Source: Sphingomonas sp. OV641
GTDB lineage: Bacteria > Pseudomonadota > Alphaproteobacteria > Sphingomonadales > Sphingomonadaceae
Direction of reading: 5' to 3'
Assembly: GCF_900109205.1 (NCBI RefSeq)
Contig: NZ_FNZB01000002.1
Span: 124,001-188,000 of the forward strand
DNA: 64,000 bases
Every line of letters starts with the position of its first letter. The first letter of the stretch is position 1. Below, one piece after another: positions 45,951-53,859 of this stretch. The translations under genes and the position numbers were made by a program. The notes under the pieces were generated by a model. It was not told the DNA's origin and ran no database searches. It saw only the letters and a program-made list of their open reading frames with translations.

Positions 45951-46211
45951 ATGGACATCGCGACGGGCTCTTTGGTGGAACGTATCGCGCGCGTCCTGGC
46001 GGGTGAGCGGCTCAGCGCCAACGGCCATGGCGATCAGGAGTCCGCCGGCGGCGCGGTCGACGCTGCCTGGCCTGACCACCGCGACGAAGCCATCGCCGTG
46101 CTTCACACCCTGCGGGCGCCGAGCGCGGCGATGGCTGCGGCAGGTGATCCCGCGATCTGGGAACGCATGGTTCTGGCGGCGATCGAAGAGGCGCAACCCG
46201 CCACAATTTGA
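45951..46211 (+). CDS. Conserved small protein of unknown function
   Basis: The 86-residue protein (MDIATGSLVERIARVLAGERL at the start, AIAVLHTLRAP, then AAAGDPAIWERMVLAAIEEA) is mostly helical and has no membrane segment or metal motif. It has the look of a short family seen in sphingomonads, but I do not know a named domain. A strong ribosome binding site (CAGGAGAAACACG) lies just before the ATG. It stands alone between rhlE and the nitroreductase gene. Confidence 0.7.
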   Translation: MDIATGSLVERIARVLAGERLSANGHGDQESAGGAVDAAWPDHRDEAIAVLHTLRAPSAAMAAAGDPAIWERMVLAAIEEAQPATI

Positions 46212-46249
46212 CCGAGCCGCTTCGCCGAACGTCGCCGCATCCTTTTACA

Positions 46250-46318
46250 TCATCGCCGCGAAGGCGAGAACCCGAGCGCCGGCGCCTTCGACAAGCCTGG
46301 CGATCACGGGTTCTCCCC
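46250..46318. repeat. Short palindromic repeat after the small gene
   Basis: GAGAACCCG (46266-46274) and CGGGTTCTC (46307-46315) are perfect inverted copies, with CGCCTTCGACAAGCCTGG between them. It looks like a degenerate relative of the window's other palindromes and may end the small gene's transcript. Confidence 0.5.
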
Positions 46319-46359
46319 AGCGGATTGCGGTTAAAGGGCCGATCGCCCGGTAATGATGG

Positions 46360-47025
46360 TCAGGCCAGTACGGTCAGCCATTCCTCCTCTGGCGCGCGCG
46401 GGCTGCGGACCCGGTTCGCCGGCTCGTCTGCATCCTCATAGCCGATCGCCACCCCGCAGAAGAGCATCCGTTCCGGCGGCGTGCTCAGGAAACTTTCCAC
46501 CGTGTTCGGATACACCGCCCAACATTCCTGCGGGCAGGTGGCGAGACCCTTTTCGACCGCCAGCAGCATCAGGTTCTGCAGATACATGCCAAGGTCCGCC
46601 CATTGCGGCGGGCCCATGCGGCGATCCACCGTGACGAAGAACGCCGCCGGCGCACCGAAGAACTGGAAATTGCGCGCAAACCATTGCGCGCGTGCCGCTT
46701 TGTCCTCGCGCGGGATGCCGAGATGGCCGTACATGATCTCGCCGATCTGAAAGGTCCGCTTCTTGGTCGCGTCCGTCATCTCGCGCGGATAGATGTCATA
46801 GCCGGGCTTTTCCGTTTCACGCCGCTCCAGCTTGCCGCGCATGATCGCCTTTAGCTCGTCCATCTTCGTGCCGGTGACGATGTCGATGTGCCAAGGCTGG
46901 ATGTTCCCCCCGGTGGCTGCACGCGCGGATGTTAGCGCCAGATCTTTCAGCACGTCCATCGGCACCTCCTTGTCGAGGAACCCGCGGACGGAGCGCCGCT
47001 CCCTAACTGCCTCCGATACGTTCAT
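46360..47025 (-). CDS. Nitroreductase-family flavoprotein
   Basis: The 221-residue protein has the FMN/NAD(P)H nitroreductase fold: ERRSVRGFLDKEVPMDVLKDL at the start, SARAATGGNIQPWHIDIV (FMN contact) and, towards the end, WADLGMYLQNLMLLAVEKGLATCPQ and VAIGYEDADEPANRVRSPRA. Members reduce nitro compounds, quinones or enones. I choose ATG 47025 because TGGAGAGGCG precedes it; the longer frame upstream runs through the thiolase gene on the other strand. It is divergent from that gene. Confidence 0.9.
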   Translation of the reverse strand: MNVSEAVRERRSVRGFLDKEVPMDVLKDLALTSARAATGGNIQPWHIDIVTGTKMDELKAIMRGKLERRETEKPGYDIYPREMTDATKKRTFQIGEIMYGHLGIPREDKAARAQWFARNFQFFGAPAAFFVTVDRRMGPPQWADLGMYLQNLMLLAVEKGLATCPQECWAVYPNTVESFLSTPPERMLFCGVAIGYEDADEPANRVRSPRAPEEEWLTVLA

Positions 47026-47106
47026 TCGCCTCTCCACCTCTTGCCGTGCGCGCGAAATCGCGCCACATGGGCAGCCGGGATAACATCTGTTATGGAGAGT
47101 CGGAAG

Positions 47107-48312
47107 ATGGCCGAGGCGTATATCGTCGACGCAGTTCGGACGGCTGGTGGTCGGCGCGGCGGGAAGCTCGCGGGGGTCCATCCAGTTGATCTGGCGGCGA
47201 AGGTTCTGGATGCGATCGTGGAGCGTACGGGAATTCCTGGCGATGCGGTCGAGGACGTCGTCATGGGCTGCGTCAGCCAGGGTGGTGAGCAGGCTGGCCA
47301 GGTCGGCCGCAATGCCGTTCTCGCATCGAAGAAGCTGGCTCAGTCGACCCCTGCGGTGACGATCGATCGCCAGTGCGGCTCGTCGCAGCAGGCAATCCAG
47401 TTCGCTGCGCAGGCGGTGCTTTCGGGTACGCAGGACGTGGTGATCGCGGCCGGCGTGGAGAGCATGACGCGCGTGCCCATGGGTTCGACCTACAAGCTGT
47501 TCTACGACGCCGGGCTCGGCAAGAACAAGTCGCCGGGCCTGGAAGAGAAGTTTCCGGGCATCAACTTCAACCAGTTCGCTGGTGCGGAGATGATCGCCAA
47601 AAAGTACGGCTACACGCGCGAAAAGCTGGACGATTTCTCGCTCAGCTCGCACCGCAAGGCGGTCGCCGCGACGCAGGGTGGCAAGTTCAAGGACGAGATC
47701 GTTCCGGTCGAGGTGGAAACGCCCGAAGGCAAGGAACTGCACACCTCTGACGAAGGCATCCGGTACGACGCCTCGCCGGAGGGCATGGCCGGCGTGAAGA
47801 AGCTGTCGGAGGAAGGCGTGCTCACCGCCGCTTCGTCCAGTCAGATCTGCGACGGTGCGAGCGCGGTGCTGATCGTCAGCGAGGAAGCGCTCAAGAAGTA
47901 CAATCTCAAGCCACTGGCAAAGATCGTCAATCTCACCGTCACCGCCGGCGATCCGGTCGTGATGCTGGAAGAGCCGCTGTTCGCCACCGACAAGGCGCTG
48001 AAAAAGGCCGGTCTCTCGATCGACGACATCGATCTATACGAGGTGAACGAAGCCTTCGCCTCCGTGCCGGTCGCCTGGCTCGAGCATACCAAGGCCGATC
48101 CGAACAAGCTCAACGTGAATGGCGGTGCGATCTCGCTCGGCCACCCGCTGGGCGCGTCGGGCACCAAGCTGATGGCGACGCTGGTACATGAACTGCGTCG
48201 CCGCGGTGGCCGCTACGGCTTGCAGACGATGTGCGAAGGCGGCGGCGTCGCCAACGTCACGATTATCGAAAACTGCGATTGGCAGGGCGACGTCGCGCAA
48301 GCGGCGGAATAA
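47107..48312 (+). CDS. Acetyl-CoA acetyltransferase (thiolase family)
   Basis: This 401-residue thiolase has catalytic Cys90 in DRQCGSSQQAI, the GHP loop (SLGHPLGASGTKLM) with His, and the second Cys (Cys376) in MCEGGGVANVTI. It catalyses acyl-CoA + acetyl-CoA exchange, in beta-oxidation or biosynthetic direction; the biosynthetic direction would supply acetoacetyl-CoA for PHA. I choose ATG 47107 because GGAGAG lies upstream; an in-frame ATG at 47092 is possible. The SDR gene follows on the same strand after a repeat-filled gap. Confidence 0.93.
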   Translation: MAEAYIVDAVRTAGGRRGGKLAGVHPVDLAAKVLDAIVERTGIPGDAVEDVVMGCVSQGGEQAGQVGRNAVLASKKLAQSTPAVTIDRQCGSSQQAIQFAAQAVLSGTQDVVIAAGVESMTRVPMGSTYKLFYDAGLGKNKSPGLEEKFPGINFNQFAGAEMIAKKYGYTREKLDDFSLSSHRKAVAATQGGKFKDEIVPVEVETPEGKELHTSDEGIRYDASPEGMAGVKKLSEEGVLTAASSSQICDGASAVLIVSEEALKKYNLKPLAKIVNLTVTAGDPVVMLEEPLFATDKALKKAGLSIDDIDLYEVNEAFASVPVAWLEHTKADPNKLNVNGGAISLGHPLGASGTKLMATLVHELRRRGGRYGLQTMCEGGGVANVTIIENCDWQGDVAQAAE

Positions 48313-48332
48313 CCGGCTCGCATCTGACCCAT

Positions 48333-48447
48333 CGTCGTCCCGGCCATCGCGCCGTGAACGGCGATGGGATCTGCCGTTTCGATATCGATGAAGGCGCCAT
48401 GTAGCGCCAAGTTCAACCGTGGATGCCGGGACGAGCCTGGCATGACG
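48333..48447. repeat. Palindromic repeat, GTCATCCCGG-type
   Basis: CGTCGTCCCGG starts at 48333 and the inverted half GTGGATGCCGGGACGAGCC...GGCATGACG ends at 48447. Inner arms CATCGCCG and CGGCGATG match. It separates the thiolase and SDR genes. Confidence 0.75.
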
Positions 48448-48464
48448 ATCGGGAGGGGATTCCT

Positions 48465-49247
48465 ATGAAACTCGACAATACCATTTCGGCGGTCATCACC
48501 GGTGGCGCCTCGGGCCTGGGTGCGGCCACTGCCCGCCAGCTTGCCGCCAAGGGCGTGAAGATCGCGATCTTCGACCTTCAGGAGGAGAAGGGCGAAGCGC
48601 TCGCCAAGGAACTGGGCGGCGTGTTCTGCAAGGTGAACGTCACCGACGAAGCATCGGTCGATGCGGGCTTCGCCAAGTCGCGCGAGGCGATTGGCCAGGA
48701 GCGTATCCTGGTGAACTGCGCCGGTACCGGCAATGCGATCAAGACCGCCAGCCGCAGCAAGGAAGACGGCTCGATCAAGCACTTCCCGCTCGATGCGTTC
48801 AACTGGATCATCCAGATCAATCTGGTCGGCACCTTCCGCTGCATCGCCAAGTCGGCCGCCGGCATGATGACGCTTGATCCGCTGCCGGATGGCGATCGCG
48901 GCGCAATCGTCAACACCGCGTCGGTCGCGGCGGAGGACGGACAGATCGGCCAGGCCGCTTATTCCGCATCGAAGGGCGGCGTCGTCGGCATGACCTTGCC
49001 GATCGCGCGCGACCTGATGAACGAAGGCATTCGCTGCAACACCATCCTGCCGGGTATCTTCAACACCCCTCTGCTGCAGGGCGCGCCGCAGAACGTGAAG
49101 GACGCGCTGTCGGCTTCTGTTCCGTTCCCCAAGCGCCTCGGCGATCCGGAGGAATATGCCGCGCTCGCCACGCTGATGATCGAGAACGGTTATTTCAACG
49201 GCGAGGACGTTCGTCTCGACGGCGCGATCCGCATGGCGCCGCGGTGA
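48465..49247 (+). CDS. SDR-family 3-hydroxyacyl-CoA dehydrogenase-like protein
   Basis: This 260-residue Rossmann-fold dehydrogenase has the cofactor motif TGGASGLG (12-19), NCAGTGNA and the catalytic Ser153, Tyr166 and Lys170 (YSASKGG). Sequence features such as GLGAATARQL and LNEGIRCNTILPGIFNTPLL fit the type-2 3-hydroxyacyl-CoA dehydrogenase (HSD17B10-like) group. The start ATG 48465 follows GGGAGGGG. It sits after the thiolase, consistent with acyl-CoA chemistry, though substrate is unproven. Confidence 0.9.
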   Translation: MKLDNTISAVITGGASGLGAATARQLAAKGVKIAIFDLQEEKGEALAKELGGVFCKVNVTDEASVDAGFAKSREAIGQERILVNCAGTGNAIKTASRSKEDGSIKHFPLDAFNWIIQINLVGTFRCIAKSAAGMMTLDPLPDGDRGAIVNTASVAAEDGQIGQAAYSASKGGVVGMTLPIARDLMNEGIRCNTILPGIFNTPLLQGAPQNVKDALSASVPFPKRLGDPEEYAALATLMIENGYFNGEDVRLDGAIRMAPR

Positions 49248-49319
49248 GCCGCAGGGCGAGCGCGTGCATGCTGCACGCGATCGTGCCCGGGGCCGGCCAG
49301 CGCGGCTCGCAACGCCGCG

Positions 49320-49354
49320 CCTGACGTCACGGAATTTGTTCTCGTGACGTCAGG
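49320..49354. repeat. Perfect 12-bp inverted repeat with nested TGACGTCA palindromes
   Basis: CCTGACGTCACG (49320-49331) and CGTGACGTCAGG (49343-49354) are exact inverted copies 11 bases apart. Each arm itself contains the self-complementary octamer TGACGTCA, 23 bases apart. It may be a terminator-like hairpin for the SDR gene or a paired operator site; no T-run follows. Confidence 0.6.
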
Positions 49355-49363
49355 TCGCCACTC

Positions 49364-49459
49364 CGTCACGCCGGGCTAGTCCCGGCGTTCACCGTTCTGT
49401 AAACCTTCTCGCCGGTGGATACGCGTCCCGGTAGCTGCCGGGACAAGCCCGGCATGACG
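49364..49459. repeat. Palindromic repeat, GTCATCCCGG-type
   Basis: CGTCACGCCGGGCTAGTCCC begins at 49364 and CCGGGACAAGCCCGGCATGACG-like sequence ends at 49459. It lies directly upstream of the thioesterase gene at 49470 and leaves no more than ten bases for that gene's ribosome binding site. Confidence 0.75.
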
Positions 49460-49469
49460 AGGAAATCGC

Positions 49470-49913
49470 ATGTCCCGCCCCGCGCCCTGGCGCCTCGCCC
49501 GCGAAACCTACCCCAAGCACGAGGTGAAGCAGACCCGCTTCCAGGATCTCGACACCATGGGGCATCTCAACAATGTCGCTTACGCCGCCTTGTTCGAGGA
49601 CGCGCGCGTGCGGATGAACCAGGAACTCGGCCGCGTGAGTCGGGGCAAGATGGCGGAGGGTACGTTTCGTGCCGTCGTGGCCCGCAATGAGATCAATTAT
49701 CTGGCGGAAGGCAGCTTTCCCGAGGACGTCGACATCGGGATTGGCATTGGGCGCATCGGCAATCGCAGCTTCGAAATGCTCTCGGCCGCGTTCCAGTCGG
49801 GGCAATGTATCGCGACCTGCGACACGACCATCGTGATGACCGACCTCAAGGGTGAAAACCTTCCCGCTGATTTCGTCGATCGGTTAAAGAAGGTGCTTGT
49901 AACGGGCGGATGA
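49470..49913 (+). CDS. Acyl-CoA thioesterase, 4HBT hotdog family
   Basis: The 147-residue single-hotdog protein has the motif TRFQDLDTMGHLNNVAYAAL, with the catalytic-type Asp and Asn of the 4HBT/FcbC-like thioesterases. VARNEINYLAEGSFPEDVDIG and ATCDTTIVMTDL follow. The start ATG 49470 lies close to the end of a palindromic repeat; the ribosome binding site is GAGGAAAT. It may cleave a medium or aromatic acyl-CoA. It is a separate unit from the SDR gene. Confidence 0.85.
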   Translation: MSRPAPWRLARETYPKHEVKQTRFQDLDTMGHLNNVAYAALFEDARVRMNQELGRVSRGKMAEGTFRAVVARNEINYLAEGSFPEDVDIGIGIGRIGNRSFEMLSAAFQSGQCIATCDTTIVMTDLKGENLPADFVDRLKKVLVTGG

Positions 49914-50031
49914 CCGATCGCGACGTCACCCCCGCGCCGTTCCGGGTTCACCTGATCCGCTGACCTTACAATCCTTGGCTTTGCGGCACCCCCGGCACCG
50001 GGAAGAGCCCGACCGGACGTAATCAAACAAG

Positions 50032-50065
50032 TGCCGCGAGCGCCGAAGTCTCGGCATTCGCGGCA
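50032..50065 (+). terminator. Hairpin terminator after the thioesterase gene
   Basis: TGCCGCGAGCGCCGA (50032-50046) pairs with TCGGCATTCGCGGCA (50051-50065) with two weak positions and a four-base loop, followed by GTTTA. It lies 118 bases after the thioesterase stop. The rest of the gap shows no gene. Confidence 0.5.
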
Positions 50066-50112
50066 GTTTAGACACCGGCACAAGGCCTGAATAGCGGCCG
50101 GTAACGGCCGCG

Positions 50113-50385
50113 TCAGCCCTTGCCGCGCAGCGTGCCGAGCGTCGCCAGGCCCAGAACGCCGACCAGCGCCGCCGTGGCCCAAGGGCGCTCCTTGGCGAAT
50201 GCCTTGGCCTGTCCGACCACTTGCGGCTGGCCGTCGACGCCCGGCGCCATCGCTTTCTGCACCGAACCCTTCAGCTGATCGAACATGCCGCCAGCCTGCA
50301 TCGAGCGGTCATTGGTCGCGGCGCCGGCGGTCTCCTTGACCTTGCCGGTCACGGTGTTGATGTCGCCAGTGAGTGCGTCAGCCAT
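50113..50385 (-). CDS. CsbD-like small stress protein with a C-terminal membrane segment
   Basis: The 90-residue protein starts GDINTVTGKVKETAGAATND with the CsbD-type repeat DxxxGKVKExxG. A second repeat is FDQLKGSVQKAM. A single hydrophobic segment (ATAALVGVLGLATLGTL) at the end suggests a tail anchor. CsbD-like proteins are abundant, stress-induced proteins of unclear action. Upstream (50386-50420) there is a short AT-rich stretch, ATCTCCCGATAATAAGATCGGGAGA, itself an inverted repeat, which could be its promoter or operator. Confidence 0.8.
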   Translation of the reverse strand: MADALTGDINTVTGKVKETAGAATNDRSMQAGGMFDQLKGSVQKAMAPGVDGQPQVVGQAKAFAKERPWATAALVGVLGLATLGTLRGKG

Positions 50386-50496
50386 GATGAATCTCCCGAT
50401 AATAAGATCGGGAGAGATAACCGACGTACGGGCATTTTGTGCCGCAGCGGCGTCATCCCGGTGCCGTGCCCGGGGATGCCGCGCTGCAGGACGCCT

Positions 50497-51279
50497 TCAA
50501 TCCACGAACATCGGCGCGCGCTTCTCCATGTTCGCCTTCACCGCCTCGACTTGGTTCGGGGAGCGCATCAGCTTGATCTGTTCGTCGCTTTCCGCCTGCA
50601 GCATGGTGGCCGTATCGCCATCCGCCATCAGGTTGATCAGCCGCTTCGACGCCTTCACCGCATCGGGGTTGCGGCCTGCAATTTCACGCGCCAGCTCGAA
50701 GGCAGCGGCGCGGGGATCCTCCGCCAGGCGCGTGATGAAGCCATAGCGTTCACCTTGCTCGCCCGTAAACTCGCGCGCGCTATAGGTAAGGTCACGAAGC
50801 ACATCATCGCGCGCCAGGGTTCGCCAAAGGGCAAGGCCAGCCATGTCAGGTACCAGGCCCCAATAGGTTTCGCGGATCGACAGGCGCACGTCTGGTCGCG
50901 CGATGCGCACACAGGCACCCGACATGATCTGGAACCCGCCGCCCAGCGCGACGCCGTGGACGGCCGCAATGACGGGCATGGGCAGCGCGCGCCAGCCCCA
51001 GGCAACGTTCTGAGCGGTGTTCGCCACACCATGGCTGCGCGCGCCCAGATCGTTGCCCGATCCGCCGCCTGCCATGGATGCCATGTCCAGGCCGGCGCAG
51101 AACGCCCGGCCCTCGCCCGACAGAACAGCGACCCGGACGTCCTTCATGGCGGAAAGCTTCTCGATCGCCGCGTTCAGCCCGGCGAACATGGCGGGATCGA
51201 GCGCGTTCATCTTGTCCGCCCGGTTCAGCCGCACATCGGCGATGCCGCCGTCGACCGATATCGTAACACGCTCTTCCAT
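50497..51279 (-). CDS. Enoyl-CoA hydratase/isomerase (crotonase family)
   Basis: This 260-residue protein has the crotonase oxyanion-hole segments: AVLSGEGRAFCAGLDMASMAG and PMPVIAAVHGVALGGGFQIMSG, with the second glycine-rich turn. In the usual catalytic positions, a clear Glu pair of enoyl-CoA hydratases is not obvious, so it may be an isomerase or another crotonase activity. The protein ends KANMEKRAPMFVD, like many. It is divergent from the two PaaI-type thioesterase genes. Confidence 0.9.
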   Translation of the reverse strand: MEERVTISVDGGIADVRLNRADKMNALDPAMFAGLNAAIEKLSAMKDVRVAVLSGEGRAFCAGLDMASMAGGGSGNDLGARSHGVANTAQNVAWGWRALPMPVIAAVHGVALGGGFQIMSGACVRIARPDVRLSIRETYWGLVPDMAGLALWRTLARDDVLRDLTYSAREFTGEQGERYGFITRLAEDPRAAAFELAREIAGRNPDAVKASKRLINLMADGDTATMLQAESDEQIKLMRSPNQVEAVKANMEKRAPMFVD

Positions 51280-51381
51280 GTCTCTCTCCCGCGATCTGAT
51301 ACGATCGACTTAGATGAGCCTGCGACGCGCATCAATGCCGTGAATGTTGCACGGTGACCAAGCCGGTGTCACACGGCACGC

Positions 51382-51819
51382 ATGAAGATCGATGAGGCTC
51401 TGAGCGACATCTTCGGTATGGAGGATGTGCGGTTCGGCGGGCATGGCGGCCGGCTCGGCATCGCCTATCGCGCGCATGGCGAGGACTGGTGCGAACTGAC
51501 GCTGCCATATCAGGAAGACATGATTGGCGATGAAGAATCCGGTGTGATCGCCTCCGGCCCGATATTCGCCCTGATGGATATCGCCACCAGCCTTGCCACG
51601 ATGCGCAAGCTGGGTCGCTTCGTTCCGCACGCGACGCTCGACCTGCGGGTGGATTACCTGCGACCAGCGAAGCCGGGTCAGACCGTGATCGGCCATGGCG
51701 AATGCTACGCCATCAAACGGTCGATCAGCTTCGTGCGCGGCCAGGCGCATGACGGGGATCCGATGGATCCAATCGCCCACGTTTCCGGCACCTTCATGTT
51801 CCTGGGAGATGGTGCATGA
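51382..51819 (+). CDS. PaaI-family thioesterase, first of a coupled pair
   Basis: The 145-residue hotdog protein has the PaaI-type active-site helix SGPIFALMDIATSLATMRKLG (residues about 56-76) with the general base Asp, then ATLDLRVDYLRPAKPGQTV, the family strand. ISFVRGQAHDGDP follows. Its stop overlaps the next start (ATGA at 51816-51819). Likely substrates are phenylacetyl-CoA-type or medium-chain acyl-CoAs; no phenylacetate genes are nearby. Confidence 0.85.
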   Translation: MKIDEALSDIFGMEDVRFGGHGGRLGIAYRAHGEDWCELTLPYQEDMIGDEESGVIASGPIFALMDIATSLATMRKLGRFVPHATLDLRVDYLRPAKPGQTVIGHGECYAIKRSISFVRGQAHDGDPMDPIAHVSGTFMFLGDGA

Positions 51820-52196
51820 AGCTGCCTCCCTATGCCGATCTTCTGGGTGCCACGCTGGAATGGGAGGCTGGCCTTCCTCTATTGGCCATGCCGTTCAGCC
51901 GCGACGTTCTCGGCCGTCCTGGCTTCGTCCAGGGAGGCGCGATCACCGGCCTCATCGAAGTGGCAGCGCTCGCCGCGCTGCGCCATCAGCTTGCCGGCGA
52001 AGGCGGCGGGAGGGTCAAGCCGATCAATGTCACGATCGACTTCATGCGCGGTGGTCGCGAGCGGGTCACGTATGCGGCCGGGACCGTGACGAGGCTCGGC
52101 AACCGCATCGCCAATGTCGAGGCGATCGCCTGGCAGGAAAGCCGCGACAAACCGATCGCCTCAGCACGGATGAACTACCTTATCTCGCGGGCGTGA
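51816..52196 (+). CDS. PaaI-family thioesterase, second of a coupled pair
   Basis: The 126-residue protein is also a hotdog: GFVQGGAITGLIEVAALAAL and VKPINVTIDFMRGGRERVTY match the PaaI/YdiI pattern. It starts four bases inside the preceding gene, so the two are translated in tandem and could form a heteromer. The catalytic acid that is Asp in the first protein is Glu here (TGLIEVAAL). Its 3' end overlaps the PQQ-dehydrogenase gene on the other strand by 17 bases. Confidence 0.85.
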   Translation: MKLPPYADLLGATLEWEAGLPLLAMPFSRDVLGRPGFVQGGAITGLIEVAALAALRHQLAGEGGGRVKPINVTIDFMRGGRERVTYAAGTVTRLGNRIANVEAIAWQESRDKPIASARMNYLISRA

Positions 52197-53334
52197 GCCG
52201 GATCATTCGGCCTTGCGAACCCTGGCCGCCATCTTCCAGCACATAGATCGACCCATCGGGCGCCTGCTCCACTTCCCGGATGCGAGCGCCCATGTCCCAC
52301 TGATCCCCTTTTCGCGCCTCCGTGCCATCAAGATCGACCCGCACCAGCGCCTTCGAAGAGAGCCCGCCGATAAAGGCGTCGCCTTTCCACTGCGGGAACA
52401 TGTCGCCGGAATAGACCATCAACCCGCCGGGAGAGATTACCGGCGTCCACCAAACCTTGGGCGCTTCGAACCCGTCACCAGGGCTGTGATCCGGGATCGG
52501 CCGGCCATCATAGTGGTCACCGTTTGAGACCTTCGGATAGCCATAGTTGCGTCCGGGAAGCACAAGGTTCAGCTCGTCGCCGCCCTTGGGCCCCATTTCC
52601 TGCTCCCACAGATTGCCCGCCGAGTCGAAGGCGATGCCCAGCAGGTTGCGATGGCCATAGCTCCACACCGCGGGATGGAAGCCCTGCGCGGCCAGTGGGT
52701 TGCCAGGTGCTGGCTTGCCGTCGAGCGTCAGCCGCAAGACCTTGCCGAGTGTCGCCTTGGGGTCCTGCGCAGGATCGAACTTCTGCCGCTCGCCATTGGT
52801 GAAAAAGATAAAGCGACCATCGGGCGAGAAGGCGATCCGGCCCGAATAATGCCCCGCGCCCGGCACCAGCGGCGTCGCGCGGAAAATGATGTCGATCCCA
52901 TCCAGCGTCTCGGCGCCGGCCTTGGCATCATTCAGGACGCCGCGAGCCAGCACTACCCCCTTGCCGCCCGCCTCCGCCGAGGACCAGCTTAGATACACCC
53001 GCTTCGACCGCGCGAAGTCGGGCGCGAGCACCACGTCCATCAACCCGCCCTGTCCTTCGAAATCGGCGGGCAGTTTTGCAATCTCCACGCGGCTCTTGCC
53101 GTCGGCAGCGACCAGGAGGAGTTGCCCGTGCTTTTCCGTAACCAGCATTCGCCCATCCGGCAGGAAGGTCATCGCCCACGGATTCTCGAAATCAGCGATC
53201 ACGGTGCGCCCGAAGGGCTGCGCTGTAGCGGTTGTGGTTGCCGCCTGTTCTCCCGCGGGCACGGAAGCCTCTGGTTCGGCGGAACAGGCAGTGGCGGCCA
53301 GCAAAGCGGCAACGAACAGGCTGCGTGAGATCAC
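52180..53334 (-). CDS. PQQ-dependent aldose sugar dehydrogenase lipoprotein
   Basis: The 384-residue protein is a six-bladed beta-propeller of the soluble aldose dehydrogenase (YliI/Asd, GSDH) family, oxidising sugars with PQQ. The start GTG 53334 (GGAGATATCGTG) gives ISRSLFVAALLAATACSAEPE, a lipoprotein signal with lipobox ATAC, so it is probably anchored in the periplasm. Core motifs: WAMTFLPDGRMLVTEKHGQL, GHYSGRIAFSPDGRFI, YGHRNLLGIAFD, WEQEMGPKGGDELN, RNYGYPKVS. It overlaps the preceding thioesterase gene at the 3' end in convergent orientation. Confidence 0.9.
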   Translation of the reverse strand: MISRSLFVAALLAATACSAEPEASVPAGEQAATTTATAQPFGRTVIADFENPWAMTFLPDGRMLVTEKHGQLLLVAADGKSRVEIAKLPADFEGQGGLMDVVLAPDFARSKRVYLSWSSAEAGGKGVVLARGVLNDAKAGAETLDGIDIIFRATPLVPGAGHYSGRIAFSPDGRFIFFTNGERQKFDPAQDPKATLGKVLRLTLDGKPAPGNPLAAQGFHPAVWSYGHRNLLGIAFDSAGNLWEQEMGPKGGDELNLVLPGRNYGYPKVSNGDHYDGRPIPDHSPGDGFEAPKVWWTPVISPGGLMVYSGDMFPQWKGDAFIGGLSSKALVRVDLDGTEARKGDQWDMGARIREVEQAPDGSIYVLEDGGQGSQGRMIRLTPAR

Positions 53335-53418
53335 GATATCTCCTTGGGTCGGCACGACATCAAAATCATTGGAAACGGCCGGCAGTTCCGCTCTTCTGCC
53401 GGGCATGCAGCATGGCGC

Positions 53419-53859
53419 TCAGGCCAAGCCGGGCCGGTCCGCGTCATTTTTCCACAAACCAGGTGTGGCGAGTTCGAGCACGTGCCCGTCGGGATCGTTG
53501 AAATACAGGCTGCGCCCACCGGCAGGCCATGTGACCTCCTGAGTGATCGCCACACTTTGCGCGATCAGATACGCTCGCCACCTGTCGTAATCGTGCGCTG
53601 CAATCGCGAACGCCATATGCAGCGGCCCGTGGCCGTCATGCCCCGGGATCGTGCCGCGGGGGGTCACGACATCCTCGACGGACTTGCCCCGGGCGAAGAC
53701 GAGCAACACACCGCCATGCCCCGCGTCGAATGCGGTCAGGCGATCGCTTTCGATCATCGCGACGAGCCCCAGCACATCGCGGAAGAACGCCACCGACGGC
53801 GCCATGTCATCGACATAGAGCGCGGTTTCGAGCAATCCCGCGATGCGCGGCCGCGTCAC
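53419..53859 (-). CDS. VOC-family protein (glyoxalase/dioxygenase superfamily)
   Basis: The 146-residue protein has two beta-alpha-beta-beta-beta modules: LLETALYVDDMAPSVAFFRDVLG, then GHGPLHMAFAIAAHDYDRWRAYL and SLYFNDPDGHVLELATPG. Metal-ligand positions (His of HMAFA, Glu of HVLELA) look present. Substrate is unknown. Its ATG overlaps the ugd stop by four bases (53856-53859), so it is probably cotranscribed with ugd, although the pairing has no clear logic. Confidence 0.85.
   Translation of the reverse strand: MTRPRIAGLLETALYVDDMAPSVAFFRDVLGLVAMIESDRLTAFDAGHGGVLLVFARGKSVEDVVTPRGTIPGHDGHGPLHMAFAIAAHDYDRWRAYLIAQSVAITQEVTWPAGGRSLYFNDPDGHVLELATPGLWKNDADRPGLA

Noticed and set aside
47026..47742. 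Long extension of the nitroreductase frame
   Set aside because: It lies over the thiolase gene on the other strand and has no nitroreductase features.
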